DNA of 64,000 bases, from assembly GCA_911728435.2 (NCBI GenBank), contig OU452199.1:22454860-22518859 (forward strand), written 5' to 3'. Position numbers and translations under genes: made by a program. The DNA comes from Apoderus coryli (taxonomy: Eukaryota > Arthropoda > Insecta > Coleoptera > Attelabidae). The notes beneath the pieces were generated by a model. The model did not search any database. It saw nothing but the letters and a program-made list of their open reading frames with translations, and was not told the origin of the DNA. Within the stretch, counting starts at the first letter, position 1, and each line of letters begins with the position of its first letter. Positions 21,377 to 34,075 of the stretch are shown here, one piece after another.

Positions 21377-22342
21377 TTAATCATCATAATCATTTAGATA
21401 ATTGGGTGTTTTCTTCTCGCGAGTACTTCGTCTGAGTGTAGTGTCTGTTTGTTGAGAATGGTCAACTTCGATGTCTTCAACTACTTCAGGTACCCGATCA
21501 GTGATATTTTCTGAATTTGAAGGAACATTTTCTTCAGAGGAACAAATATTGACTTCTGCAGTTGGTGCTATGTTTTTAAGAGATACAGTTGACTCCCGGT
21601 TATTTGCGTGACGTACTAACGCGTACTCTCGATTTGCATCAATTAATTCAACTTCTTCCACAAGCGGGTCGTATTTACTTTGACGAGCATTATTTCTTAA
21701 CAGCACTTTTCCTGGATTGATGAGCCATGAAGGAATTGCTGTTCCATTGGTAGATTTTCTTTGGTAAGTGAATAATAATTCATGTGGTGTTGCGTTTGTG
21801 GACGTGCACAATAAGGATCGAATAGAATGCAATGCATCTGGGAGAACTAGTTCCCAGTCTGAAGGTTCAAGATTTCTAGATTATAGACCTCATCTAATAG
21901 ATTTCCAAATTATGCCATTATAGCGTTCTGCTTGTCCATTTTTTTGAGGATTGTATGGAGTTGTTCTACTAGTTGCAATGCTACGTGAATGAAGATAATT
22001 AAGGATTTCTCCAGAAATGAAAGATGATCCTCTGTCAGAATGAATGTATGCAGGCATTCCAAAAGTTGAAAAGAGATTATTTAAACACTCAATAAGCGTT
22101 GAAGAGCTCATATTTGAACACGGGTATGCAAACGGAAATCTCGAATATTCATCAACTAATGTTAGTAAATATTTATTAATAGTTGAACTCGGCAAAGGTC
22201 CTTTAAAATCTATATTCAGTCTTTCTAAGGGAGAAGTTGCTTTTATAAGATGAAAACTGTAATTTTTGTAGAATTTCGGTTTAATTTCGGAACACATAGA
22301 ACAATGGGATGTCATTGTTCTTACGTCTTCTACTGAATAAGG
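21377..22342 (-). pseudogene. Integrase of gypsy 1 (unit 2)
   Basis: Duplicate of 7938-8903, with DDE core residues in NIDFKGP, HSDRGSSF and GQAERYN and the same break between ORFs 21890-22315 and 21377-21832. Confidence 0.85.
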
Positions 22343-22972
22343 TTAATTTCGAGAACGAACAAAGTGAAACATTCTAGTTATTCCTGGATGACAAAGTGAT
22401 TGATGAAGTTCGAAAAGTTTATCATTACTTGCGCCACAGACTCGTGATAGCGCATCTGCGACAATATTTGACTTTCCTGGTCTATATATTATATCACAAT
22501 TATATGCCATCATTTCCAATCTCCAGCGCATTATCTTTTCATTTTTAATTTTGCTTGAATTTTGTTGGAACATAAAAGACACTGCTTCTTGATCTGTTAC
22601 TAATTTAAATTGTCGTCCAATCAAGAAATGTCTCCATTTTTTAAGTGACTCAATAATAGCGTAGGCCTCTTTTTCTACAGATGAGTGACGTTTTTCTGTA
22701 TCAGAAAGAGTACGTGAGAAAAAAGCCACAGGTCTAGATGCTTGACTTAATGTTGCAGCAAAGCGAATTCTGAAGCATCTGTTTTGACCACTAATACATC
22801 TTTTTCATTGATTGACCATAATAAAGCGTTTGCAATATCATCTTTAATTCTTGAAAGTCACTTATTATATCAGAATGTACGGGGAAGTGTTTGCATTGAA
22901 CTAGTCTTCTAATTTTGTGCGAAAATCTTGGAAACCACTTTGAATAATGTGAAAACATACCTAATACCCGTT
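22343..22972 (-). pseudogene. RNase H and integrase zinc-binding part of gypsy 1 (unit 2)
   Basis: Duplicate of 8904-9533; ORF 22343-22729 with VADALSR followed by LHQSLCHPGI. Confidence 0.8.
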
Positions 22973-23819
22973 TTAGTGATGGTGCATTTTAGGAATTGGA
23001 AGATCTAATAAGGGTTGTAATCTTGATGAATCTGGTTTGAGTGTTTTATTTTCAATTGTATAACCAAGAAAATTAATTGAAGTTTTTGAATATTGACATT
23101 TGTCTTGATTAAATGTTAATTCATACTTTTGAGCAACTTCGAGAAATCGTTTTAGGTTTTGATCATGTTTTTCTTGATTTTCTCCACAAACTGTAACATC
23201 ATCTAGATAAGCAAACACACCATGTAGATTTTCATTTTTAATTATTTCATCTATAGCTCTTTGGAAACAAGATACTCCATTTGTAACCCCAAAAGGAATT
23301 CGCCGAAATTGATAAAGACGACCTACAGCTTCAAAAGCAGTATACTGTTTGTCATCATCGCGTATTGGTATTTGATGATATGCAGATTTTGAATCTATTG
23401 TACTAGATACTTCATATTTTAAAATTTTGAAAATTAATTGTTCAATGTTTGGTAATGGATAGGCATCCAACAAAGTAAACTTATTAATAGTTTGAGAATA
23501 GTCTATTACCATTCTTTTGCGATGTGATTCATTTTTAGTGACCAGTACTTGAGCCCGCCAAGGAGAGCAGCTTTCTTCAATTATATTTTCTTTTAATAAT
23601 TATGTTACTTTATCTTGAATGAATTTTTCATCTTTAGGGCTATATCTTCTTGACTTTGTTGCAATTGGTTTACAGACAGGGGTCAAATTTTTAAATAATG
23701 AGTATGGCTCGACTTTTGCAGCAGTTAATGAGCATATAGACAAAGGTGGTTTAAGCCCTCCAAACATCATATCAATTCGGCTGTGCTGCTTCAGTAAATT
23801 ATGACCTATTATTGATATA
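22973..23819 (-). pseudogene. Protease end and reverse transcriptase of gypsy 1 (unit 2)
   Basis: Duplicate of 9534-10380; RT ORF 22973-23512 with FAYLDDVTVCG, and the upstream fragment 23600-23827. Confidence 0.85.
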
Positions 23820-24059
23820 AATATCATTCAGTCGTTTAATAGCATCTTCAAATACCTTACAGTCACTAATATATTCAAAAACAATATGGGATATATAATT
23901 CGTAAGTAGCTTTAACATATCTTCATTTTTTGTTCCTGGCTTTAAATCAGTTGTGTCAACAAAATTTTGGAATGTTCTGTACCAATGTGTCGATTCTTTT
24001 GATGCGTTCGACGATGTGGGATCAGTTTCAAATCTTTCAGGCCGTAAATATTTGTCCAT
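23820..24059 (-). pseudogene. gag start of gypsy 1 (unit 2)
   Basis: Duplicate of 10381-10620, same internal deletion after DIYIN. The LTR-edge hairpin recurs at 24086-24145. Confidence 0.65.
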
Positions 24060-24275
24060 TTCTTGTAAATCGATTATTTAACAAAATTCTAGTTAAATAA
24101 ATTGTAATAAACTAAACCCTTTTAACAAGGCTTTATTTAACTAGAATGCAGCATAACGTATGACATTTAACTATAAATATGACATTATATGAATGACAAC
24201 AACTAAATACTAGTATTGAACGTATAACAATAATAAAAGAGTTAGACAGGATGAACTAAATATTATAACAAGCAT

Positions 24276-25675
24276 ATTGTTTTAGATTTGTCCATAATGT
24301 AAAACTCATCTATTAGTTATTCCGGTGCCCTAAAAACTCACGAATTAAATAAAGCTCTAGATAAAATTGTAAAAGTATTACAGGAACAATATTTCTCGAA
24401 AGAAATATTAGAATTAAAAAGCAACAAACCTCTGCTGAATAAAGGTTTAAGGCCAATTAATCCATTTATTTGTGAGGATGGATTTTTACGTGTTGGTGGA
24501 AGATTGAATAACGCTAATATACCCTTTGTCAGAAACATCCAATTTTATTACCGTCAAAAAATAAAATAGTATCACTTCTTATTAAAAAAGAACACTTAAG
24601 GTTATGCCACACTGGTGCTCAAAAAATTCTCTCCAACATACGCTTAAAATGTTGGCCACTTAATGGGTTAAGAGAGGTAAAAAAGATTATAAGGGCATGT
24701 ATTACTTGTCACAAACTTAAAGCACAACCAACACAACAAATAATGTCTAGCCTGCCAGAAGATAGGGTTTATATAGCCAGACCCTTTCAAAAGGTAGGTG
24801 TCGATTTCTATGGCCCGTTTTTTATTAGAGCTTGACGGCTAAGGAAGGCACCTATGCTTAAATGTTATGTAGCTGTGTTTGTATGTATGGTAGTAAAAGC
24901 GACTCATTTAGAACTCGTCGCTTCGTTATTTAGTGAATCTTTTCTTTTCACGCTAAAAAGATTTATTGCTAGGAGAGGTAACCCAAAAGTTATCTATAGT
25001 GATTATGGCACGAACTTTCATGGCTCAAATAATAAACTGAAAGAAGTCTATGAATTTTTAAAATCAAAACATAATTTAACCACAATGGAGGACTTTTTAG
25101 GTTCCTATAAGTCCACAGTGGGGTGGTATTTGGGAGGCAGCAGTGAAGAGCACCTAATATCATCTAATCAGAACAGTAGGAAACTCAAATTTGACATTTG
25201 AGGAGTTATTTTGAATTCTAGGCCACTGTGCACAATTTCGAATGACCCTCTTGACTTTCAATGCTTGACTCCTGGTCATTTTCTTATAGGCGCAAGTCTC
25301 ACTTCATATCCAGAAAAGGATGTATCTGAAACTTCTCCCTCAAAATTATCATTGTGAAACCAAATTACACATATCAGACGTTTTGGAAACGCTCGTCAAC
25401 AGATTATTTTATTCTATTACAAAGTCGCCCCAAATGGGTAAAACCTTTTAGGAATTTAGAAATTAATGATTTAGTTCTGATCAAAGGAGAAAATACCCAC
25501 CCATTAAGATGGCCACTTGCTAGAGTAATGGAAGTGCTACCAGGAAAAGATCAAAAGGTTAGAGTTGTCAGGGTAAAGACTAAAGATGGTACTTGCTTAA
25601 GACCAATAACTAAATTAGGTCCATTGCCTGAACCACTATCCCATGATGAAATATCTGAATAAACTCTATATACCT
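24276..25675 (+). pseudogene. BEL/Pao copy 2, integrase (unit 2)
   Basis: Duplicate of 10837-12236 with identical stops and frameshifts; open stretches 24854-25201 (YSDYGTNFHG) and 25354-25662 (LRPITKLGPLPEP, stop at 25660-25662). Confidence 0.85.
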
Positions 25676-25918
25676 TGTGATAACCATATACATAAGGGGT
25701 GATTAAGGTTAGGGTATTAATACAACCATTCGGTTTCGACTTAACATTTATTCTATTCTACCATTATGTACAACCTACTTAAATTAATATGCTTACATGT
25801 CTAAATATTATTGCTTACTTAAAAATATAATAAAACAATATTAAACTTAAATCTACTATACAGTGTGTACCATTACACCTCCTATCGAAAATAAAAAAAA
25901 AATAATAAAAAAAAATGT

Positions 25919-26664
25919 TTATTTATTATACTTTTTTACTCTATTTTTATGCACTTCAGTGTCCTTGTTATTAATTTTAATCACTAAATTAGGGTTACTA
26001 TTTTTGACTACTATATAAGGTCCATTATAAATTGGTTCACTCTTATTGCTAGATTCGTTTTTTAACATAACCTTATCACCTACTCTATAATTTGTATATT
26101 TACATTTCTTGTCATATCTCTCTTTTCTTTTGGTTTTTGACGAAATCAAATTATTTCGCGCGTCTTGAGATGCATGTTGCAAGCGATATTTTAATTCAAA
26201 AGCATAATTAGTAAAATTTTAGATTGGATCTACCTGGTCGTTAAGGTTTCTTGGAATAATACAGGGCCTACCAAAAACTAATTCATGTGGTGTATATTTA
26301 GTTTCTGTATGAACTGTATTATTGAAGCAAAAACACCAGTATTGTAACCAACTACTCCAATCGTTGGAATGGTCTTTACATTGAATTCTTAAATATGCAT
26401 TGAGAGATTTATGTGCATTTTCCAAAGAACCTACAGTTTGATGTCTATAAGCTGTACAATTTAATTTCTTTATATGTAGCAAATCACAGATTGAACTTAA
26501 TGTTTCGTTTAAAAATTCTGTTCCCTGGTCTGTGACTATTTCCTTAGGGATACCATATCGTAAAATAAAATTGTCAACAAAACTTTTTGCAACTGTGTTT
26601 GCTTCTTTATTTGGAATAGGATACGCCTCAACAAATTTGCTTAATTCGCACTGTAATGTTAAAC
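25919..26664 (-). pseudogene. C-terminal integrase of gypsy 2 (unit 2)
   Basis: Duplicate of 12480-13225, with the same shifted frame and the same TAG at 26219-26221. Confidence 0.85.
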
Positions 26665-29562
26665 CTATTACAATTATTATCTATTTGGAGTGGTCCAACT
26701 AAATCTAAATACATTTTTTCGAAAGCTGAGTTTGCTGTTGTAGTGATTATCATTGGTTCAATATTAGGCCTAGAATATTTATACCGTTGACAATCATCAC
26801 ATTTCTTAATAAAGTTTTCAACGTCTTTTTTCATTCCTATCCAAAAATAATATTTTTTAATATTATTATATAAACGGTTTACACCTGCATGACCTCCTGT
26901 CGGAAGTATGTGGAAATGGTTTATAATTATTTGTCTTGTTTCAACGTCATTAACTTTTTGGACGTCTCTGATTACAGAAATTTTAATGTTAGCATTTTTT
27001 ATTTCATTATATTTATATTTTATATCATTTAAAAATTGTGTACACATGTTATTTTTTATTATGCATAATTCTAAGATGTTATATTTTGCGCAAATATTTT
27101 TCAGGTCTCTCAACAATGCGCTTAATGCCAATGTTGATCGAGTGTCCTGTTTTATATATATTATACTATGCATTTTTACAAAAATACAATTATTCACTTT
27201 GTAATCAAAGTTTTTGCTAACCTTTAATGCGTTGAAATCTTTATTATTGATGATTCGTAACTCGACAGATGACTCAGAACGTTTGAGAATTTCCACCACG
27301 CCAGGGTGATCAAGCCTATTATGATCGTGAATATTTTCTTGATTCTTATCATTGTCTTCGTTTTTATCATCCATATTTTTTGATTGTGCTCTACTTAGGA
27401 CAAGTATTGTCTTATCTATATTAGTAGTAATTGATTTAAGTTCATCAATACTAATTTGAATTCGAGATAGAGCGTCTGCGGTCACGTTATCTTTTCCCCT
27501 AATGTATGTAACAGTAAAGTCGTACTCTTCCAGTAACAAACGAAATTTTGTCAGTCTGCTGGATGGGTTAGTCATACCAAAAAGATATACTAAGGGTCTG
27601 TGATCCGTATAAATATTAAATTTACGTCCGTATAAGTAAGGTCTAAAGTGTTTAACTGAAAAAACAATAGCTAGTAACTCTTTCTCTATAGTTGAATATC
27701 TTTTCTCAGCTGTATTTAAAGAACGACTTGCGTAAGCCACTGGTTTATTGTTTCCATTTGATAGAGTTGCACCTATGGTATACCCTGATGCGTCAGTCCT
27801 CAAAATAAAATCATTTTCAAGTGAAAAATCGAGGTAATCTAGGACAGGTGGGCAAATTAATGCTTCCTTTAGCTCAAGAAAAGACTTTTGACAGTCATCG
27901 CTCCAACTAAATTCAACATTTTTCCTAGACAAATTATTTAAAGGTGCTGCAATGTGGGCAAAATTTTTAATATATTTACGATAATAATTTGCAAAAGCTA
28001 CAAATCTTTTTGTTTCATTAGCATCTTTAGGTACTGGATAATTTTGAAGAGCTTTGATTTTAGCAGGATCAGGTGAAACACCTTCAGATGAAATAATATG
28101 TCCGAGATATAAAATTTCTTTTCGCAAAAAGTCACATTTACTAGGATTTAGTTTTAGATTCACTTCTCTAAGTCGTTGCAATACTTTCGTCAGATTTTTA
28201 TTATGATTAGTTAAATTATTCCCAAAGACGATTAGATCATCTAAGTAAACAAAACACTTTTCATAATTTAATCCAGACATAGCAATTGTCATTGCCCTAG
28301 AGAATGAACTTGGACTAATTTTTAATCCCATTGGCAGTCTAGTCATTTGGTATTGTCCTCTGTCTGTTGTGAATGCAGTACATGCTCTGCTTGTTTCATT
28401 TAAGCCTATTTGATAATATGATTGAGATAGATCAAGGTGTGAAAAATACACCGCACCTGATAATGAATCAAGAATGTCAGTAATACAAGGCAAAGGAAAT
28501 TTGTCGTCCTCAATATTTTTATTTAATTGTCGATAGTCAACAACAACTCGCCATTTTTTATTTCCATTACTATCTGTCTTTTTGGGTACAATTAATAATG
28601 GCGCTGACCATTCAGACCTGGTCTCTTCGATTATGCCATCCTTCAACATTTTATTAACTTGTTTATGTATTTCATCTTTTTGTGAATGTGGTAATCGATA
28701 AGGCTTAATATATACTGGACTTGTTCGCTTTTTTAATCTAATAATTTGCTGGTAAATATTAGTTGTTGTAAGAGGATCTGGTTCTAAATGAAAAACGTCG
28801 GCATATTTCGCACAAACTCTTTGTAGCGAAAAATTTTCTTCCTTATTTAAGTGCTCGGTTTTCATCAACTTAAAAATTTTATCTATCCTATCAACTGATA
28901 CATTATTTTTATCAAAATTGCAAATTTCATATTTATTCAATTTATTAGTTTTAGGTCTAAAATTTTTAAGTGTTATTTCTTCGTCTCTAACATTAAGAAT
29001 TTTTACTGGTATTAAATTATTCTTTGGTTTTGCTATTATTGCGCCTACAAAAACACCTTCGCATAATTCTTCAGGTAAAACTACACATTCAGAATTATCG
29101 TGAACCTCGAAATATTTTATAACTTCACAACGTGCAGGTACTGTTGTGTAACATGTTTCTTTACATTGCATAGGTATAGAAATTTTATTGTTTTTAATAA
29201 TAAGCGAAAAAATATATGTCTCATAATTAATATTTGCACAAAATTTATGTAAAAAATCAGAACCAAGAATACCATCAATTTCCTTGTCAAAAGAGTGTAT
29301 AATTAAAAATTCATGTATTAAATGAGTATTGTTTATATTTAGTAGAATATTTGCCGATCCCTGCGAAATAATTGACCCTTTAATACCATTAATTCTAACT
29401 TGTTTTGCATAATCGATTTCCTCATTTTTTGCGATACAAGTTTTAAATAAAACGCTGACAGATGCACCAGTGTCAATTAGAAGAGTTAGAATTTTGTTTT
29501 TATATTTCAATTTTATAAAATTTAGACCATTTAACTGTAATATTTTATTTTGAGTTTCTTTC
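26628..29562 (-). pseudogene. pol of gypsy 2: protease, RT, RNase H, integrase front (unit 2)
   Basis: Duplicate of 13189-16123; open frame from ATG 29510, 960 codons, same domain order (DTGAS protease, YLDD reverse transcriptase, ADALSR RNase H end, HH-CC integrase zinc domain) and the same frameshift in the integrase core. Confidence 0.92.
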
Positions 29563-30750
29563 CTATTGGTCTCGAAAAAATGTTAAGCTGTTGATTTCAC
29601 TGTTTGGTTTATGTCTGTTATTGTCAGTGCTGTTTTCACTATTAGTCATTAAATATGTCCGACGTGACGAGTTTCCTCTATTTGTACCTCTACCAGAGCC
29701 CCTATTAGAACCTCTATTATGAAAAGATCTACTAGTGTTTTGTCTAGAAGAGCTAAAATTACGTAGAGTATTCTGACTAGTGCAGCTTCCACGGTTGCTG
29801 AAAGTTTTGTTACGATCATTATAATTTTGATAATTATGCCTATTCTGAAAATGATTGTAATTTCGTTTTCCGTGACCATGCATGCTAAAAACTTGTTGGT
29901 TTACGTTTTTTCCCGACACTTCCTCATCCTTGGTTCCACAAATTGCCTCGCTCAACGTTGAGTAATTCCTCGCCTTTATAATAGTGCGTAGATCAGAATT
30001 TTGAAGACCATTAGAGAATGAATTGATCGCAATTCTTTCATTAATTGGCCTCAAAACATCTAAAGCTTGGGAGTTTCCTTCAGCTTGAGTTATTGTCAAA
30101 TTAACTAGCAATTCCTCTATGGATTTGCCATACTCCTCAACTGATTGAAATCCCTGTTTAGCGTTATTAAGTTGAGTTGAAAGAGTGGTAGCTGATCTTT
30201 TTATCAAAAAATGTAGTTTTAAATCATTAACTAATAGAGCGTTATTTTGATAACTGGATTTTAGTCTGATTTTTGCATGTTCGGACAATCGAGTTTTTAG
30301 CACGTATGTAGTTAATAGTTTCTTACCGTTTTCGTCTAAAAGTGAGTCGTATAATTCGATTGCGTCAATAAGAGATTTCGTTACATTTTCAGAACCATTC
30401 ATAATAGGCAGTAAGCTAGCCGCTGTCTTTAAATCAAATTTCTCTGCCATATTTATTTTGTTAACAATATCCAACCTATTATTAATTATTGTCCTAAGAT
30501 TATCAATTATTTGGATTGTTTTTGTAACACTTATTCTAATTTCACTTACTACTTTTGGGTCTATTTTATTTATATTATTATTAACATTTTGCCTTAATTG
30601 AATAAAATTTATTTCTATCCTACCTATGTTCTCTAAATTACGATTTTGCTTAACGGCATTCCCTCTGATTTCACTATTTTCTTTATTAATATTACTCTGG
30701 ATCCGGGTCAATTCATTTAAAAGTTCTGTAAAATTTCCAACATATTCCAT
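29563..30750 (-). CDS. gag of gypsy 2 (unit 2)
   Basis: Duplicate of 16124-17311, 395 codons, intact, with the same Arg/Gly/Asn-rich C-terminus and T-run frameshift site before the stop. Confidence 0.85.
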   Translation of the reverse strand: MEYVGNFTELLNELTRIQSNINKENSEIRGNAVKQNRNLENIGRIEINFIQLRQNVNNNINKIDPKVVSEIRISVTKTIQIIDNLRTIINNRLDIVNKINMAEKFDLKTAASLLPIMNGSENVTKSLIDAIELYDSLLDENGKKLLTTYVLKTRLSEHAKIRLKSSYQNNALLVNDLKLHFLIKRSATTLSTQLNNAKQGFQSVEEYGKSIEELLVNLTITQAEGNSQALDVLRPINERIAINSFSNGLQNSDLRTIIKARNYSTLSEAICGTKDEEVSGKNVNQQVFSMHGHGKRNYNHFQNRHNYQNYNDRNKTFSNRGSCTSQNTLRNFSSSRQNTSRSFHNRGSNRGSGRGTNRGNSSRRTYLMTNSENSTDNNRHKPNSEINSLTFFRDQ

Positions 30751-31270
30751 ACCATATTCAATATTTAGTCGAACTCATTATTTCCTAAAACAATATTCAA
30801 GATATCTTTTTAGCAAGTTACCGCTACAGTGAGTCAGCCATCTTGTGCCACGACAACTTCATTTTATTTTTCTTTGATAATTGTTATTATGAATATTTTC
30901 CATCTGCATTTTGCTGCCCATGACTTTATACCAACTTTATTTTAATTATCAAACCCATTAACCAACCAATCTTCCATGTTAGTTCTGTAGGCAGGATCGC
31001 CATGTGATAACCATATACATAAGGGGTGATTAGGGTTAGGGTATTAATACAACCATTCGGTTTCGACTTAACATTTATTCTATTCTACCATTATGTACAA
31101 TGAACTCTATATTTACTTAACCTACTTAAATTAATATGCTTACATGTCTAAATATTATTGCTTACTTAAAAATATAATAAAACAATATTAAACTTAAATC
31201 TACTATACAGTGTGTACCATTACAACCTATATACTTCGTAATTAAATTTTCTTAGACTTCCAATATTTAT

Positions 31271-31959
31271 ATTCTTGATTTCGGATTTCTTGGGTTCAAG
31301 TCTGGATAGTAAAACATGAAATATGATTCCATTTTTTGTATAAAATTTTATTTTGAGATGTTTCGACTGAAAGTTCAAGTCTTTTTCAATCTAAAAATTA
31401 CAAGTCATCTGGTCAATAACAACATTTCAGAAAACAAAGATACAATAGTAAAACTTACCACAAATAAAATAACACAACATTCATATATGGCAATGTTAAA
31501 TATCGACCGTTTATGTTGTTAGATTGCTTTGATGGGTTTCCATTATAAAATTTATGTATTCTTTTCGAAAAGACTGAGTTGATTAGTTTGTCGGGATAGG
31601 AATTTTTTCTTAAGATGTTTTTTGCATGTAGAATTGCTTGTTTTCTGAAATCTGCGTCTTGCGTGCGGTTAATTGCCCTGTCTGCTATTCCGATTATGAC
31701 TGTTTCTTTCTGTTTAATATGATGTTGGGAATTAAAATGTAGGTATCTACCCGACCAAGTGGGTTTGGTATACCACGCCGTCTTGATCGTACCGTTTCCT
31801 CTGTGTAGGGTGAGGTCGAGAAAGTTGATTTTATGATCTTTCTCGGTTTCTAGAGTGAGTGAGTGAGTGAGGTGGTAGGAATTAAACTTTGTCAAAATGT
31901 AATCACATTTGTTTTCGGGAATAGCTAGTATACAGTCGTCGATGTATCTATAGAAGAAA
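31271..31959 (-). pseudogene. Penelope-like element, inverted arm (unit 2)
   Basis: Duplicate of 17832-18520; retains YIDD. The degenerate hammerhead-like motif recurs at 31,349-31,397 on the minus strand. Confidence 0.85.
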
Positions 31960-31964
31960 GGAAA

Positions 31965-33215
31965 GTAAGTACATATAAACAAATTAAGAACGACCCAACA
32001 AATGTTCACCAAAAAAAGAACAATGAAACCATAAACAATTCGGAGAAAAAATTGTACATTTCACCTATAAATGCTAAACAACTAAAAATTCACAACGCCA
32101 TCCCCCCTCGCATTTACGGCCACCCCAAATTACACAAAGAAAACATCCCCCTAAGACCTATAGTTTCTTGTATCCAATCTCCATTCGAAAAACTGTCTAA
32201 ATTCCTTAATGAAATCCTAAAAAATGTCATAAACCAAAATGAATACTACATAAAAGACTCATGGGACTTTAAAAACAAAATAAACAATGTAACATTTCCC
32301 GATAACTACATTCTGGTGTCCTTAGATGTCATATCTTTATATACAAACACCCCAATAGAGAAAGCCAAAACCCTAATAGAAAACCAATGGAACACTATCA
32401 AGCAACACACAGATATCCCACTCACCGAATTTTTAGCAGCCATAGACTTTACCCTAACATCTATGTCTTTCACATACCAAGACAAATATTTCAAACAAAC
32501 CGATGGATGCGCCATGGGTGCGGCAATATCGCGCTCAATTGCACAACTGGTGACGGAAGATTTAGAAAATATTGTTATTCAAAACCTGGGCTTCCAACTT
32601 CCTTTCTTCTATAGATACATCGAGGACTGTATACTAGCTATTCCCGAAAACAAATGTGATTACATTTTGACAAAGTTTAATTCCTTCCACCTCACTCACT
32701 CACTCACTCTAGAAACCGAGAAAGATCATAAAATCAACTTTCTCGACCTCACCCTACACAGAGAAAACGGTACGATCAAGACGGCGTGGTATACCAAACC
32801 CACTTGGTCGGGTAGATACCTACATTTTAATTCCCAACATCATATTAAACAGAAAGAAACAGTCATAATCGGAATAGCAGACAGGGCAATTAACCGCACG
32901 CAAGACGCAGATTTCAGAAAACAAGCAATTCTACATGCAAAAAACGTCTTAAGAAAAAATTCCTATCCCGACAAACTAACCAACTCAGTCTTTTCGAAAA
33001 GAATACATAAATTTTATAATGGAAACCCATCAAAGCAATCTAACAACATAAACGGTCGATATTTAACATTGCCATATATACCAACACTAACAGAACAATT
33101 AAGAAACGTATTCAAGCCCAAAGAAGTAAAAATAAGTTACAAAGGACATAAATTATTAAACAACAATTTTAGTAAATTGAAAACTAAAATTCCGGACAAC
33201 AAGAGAACAAGATAA
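31965..33215 (+). pseudogene. Penelope-like reverse transcriptase, forward arm (unit 2)
   Basis: Duplicate of 18526-19776, with the same YIED change (GAG at 32622-32624), the same 5' truncation and the same frameshift before the endonuclease. Confidence 0.88.
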
Positions 33216-33523
33216 GCAATGTTGTATATGAAATACCTTGCCAGAACTGTAACGGTGTTTATATAGGGCAAACATCGCAACTACTGAAAGACAGACTAAA
33301 TGGACATAGGTACGACAAAAAAAATACTACTGCTCTAACAAACCATGAGAAAAATGAAAAACACAAATTCGATTTCACAAAAACAATGATCCTGAAAACT
33401 GAAAACAAGACTAAAAAAAGGGAAACAAACGAAACAATTTTTATCCAAAAAAATCCTATTAACGTTAACTCAAAAACTGACACAAAATCCCTAAGCAAAT
33501 TCTACCACTCATTATTAAACTAA
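33216..33523 (+). pseudogene. GIY-YIG endonuclease domain of the Penelope-like element (unit 2)
   Basis: Duplicate of 19777-20084, GVYIGQTSQ present, stop at 33521-33523, -1 frame relative to RT. Confidence 0.88.
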
Positions 33524-34075
33524 AAACTAAAACGTTAACAATCCTTTTTTTTTGTCTTAGCTAAAAAACACTGTAACAATAATCATCCTTTCTATTTAAT
33601 TTCACCACCCTATACATCTAAAAGCGAGATAGTTTTAAATATGTTTTTTGTTGCTTTCATTCCAAATCTAAACAGATACCCAAACCATAAAAAGATTCTA
33701 ACACAAGGAAAATATTTTAAATGCAAAATAATTACTATTAACACTCGTATGTACAGAAACGAATATTTTATTATGAATTTTAATATGTTGTAATTATCAT
33801 CAACCATTTAATTTGACAATAATTGTATAACCATGCAAGTCTTTTTTCTATATTAATGTGAATGTTGTGTTATTTTATTTGTGGTAAGTTTTACTATTGT
33901 ATCTTTGTTTTATGAAATGTTGTTATTGACCACATGACTTGTAATTTTTAGATTGAAAAAGACTTGAACGTTCAGTCGAAACGTCTCAAAATAAAATTTT
34001 ATACAAAAAATGGAATCATATTTCATGTTTTACTATCCAGACTTAAACCCAAGAATTCGAAATCAAGAGTATACC
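33524..34075 (+). other. Penelope 3' untranslated region, full length
   Basis: AT-rich 3' region after the endonuclease stop. The part 33,872-34,073 is repeated in reverse complement at 17,832-18,050 and 31,271-31,489, which marks it as element sequence and sets the element's 3' end near AAATCAAGAGTATA. Positions after 33,659 lie outside the duplication. It carries the hammerhead-like motif listed separately. Confidence 0.75.
33945..33993 (+). ncRNA. Hammerhead-like motif in the Penelope 3' region
   Basis: TTGAAAA (33953-33959) plus one A, then hairpin GACTTGAAC/GTTCAGTC (33961-33977), then GAAAC-GTC (33978-33985). TTTT-A-GA before and TC-AAAA after can form stem I with one bulge. Penelope-like elements are known to carry type I hammerheads with a tiny stem III (here the palindrome ACGT). 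The CUGANGA core is not intact here (UUGAAAA), so this is either decayed or inactive. Confidence 0.5.

Larger units (their letters stand above)
21194..24270 (-). mobile_element. Ty3/gypsy LTR retrotransposon 1 (unit 2)
   Basis: Duplicate of 7755-10831. LTRs are at 21194-21365 and 24103-24270, flanked by AGCAT (21189-21193 and 24271-24275). Coding content and lesions are the same. Confidence 0.9.
25676..31224 (-). mobile_element. Ty3/gypsy LTR retrotransposon 2 (unit 2)
   Basis: Duplicate of 12237-17785. LTRs are at 25676-25877 and 31003-31224; target duplication ACCT at 25672-25675 and 31225-31228. Confidence 0.92.
20221..33659 (+). repeat. 13,439-bp tandem duplication, unit 2
   Basis: Second copy of 6782-20220, beginning at GCTCATAGAGG. 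I saw no mismatch in the blocks compared, and all major open frames are identical in length and residues. Unlike unit 1, its right end runs on into the natural continuation of the Penelope 3' region. Confidence 0.95.
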
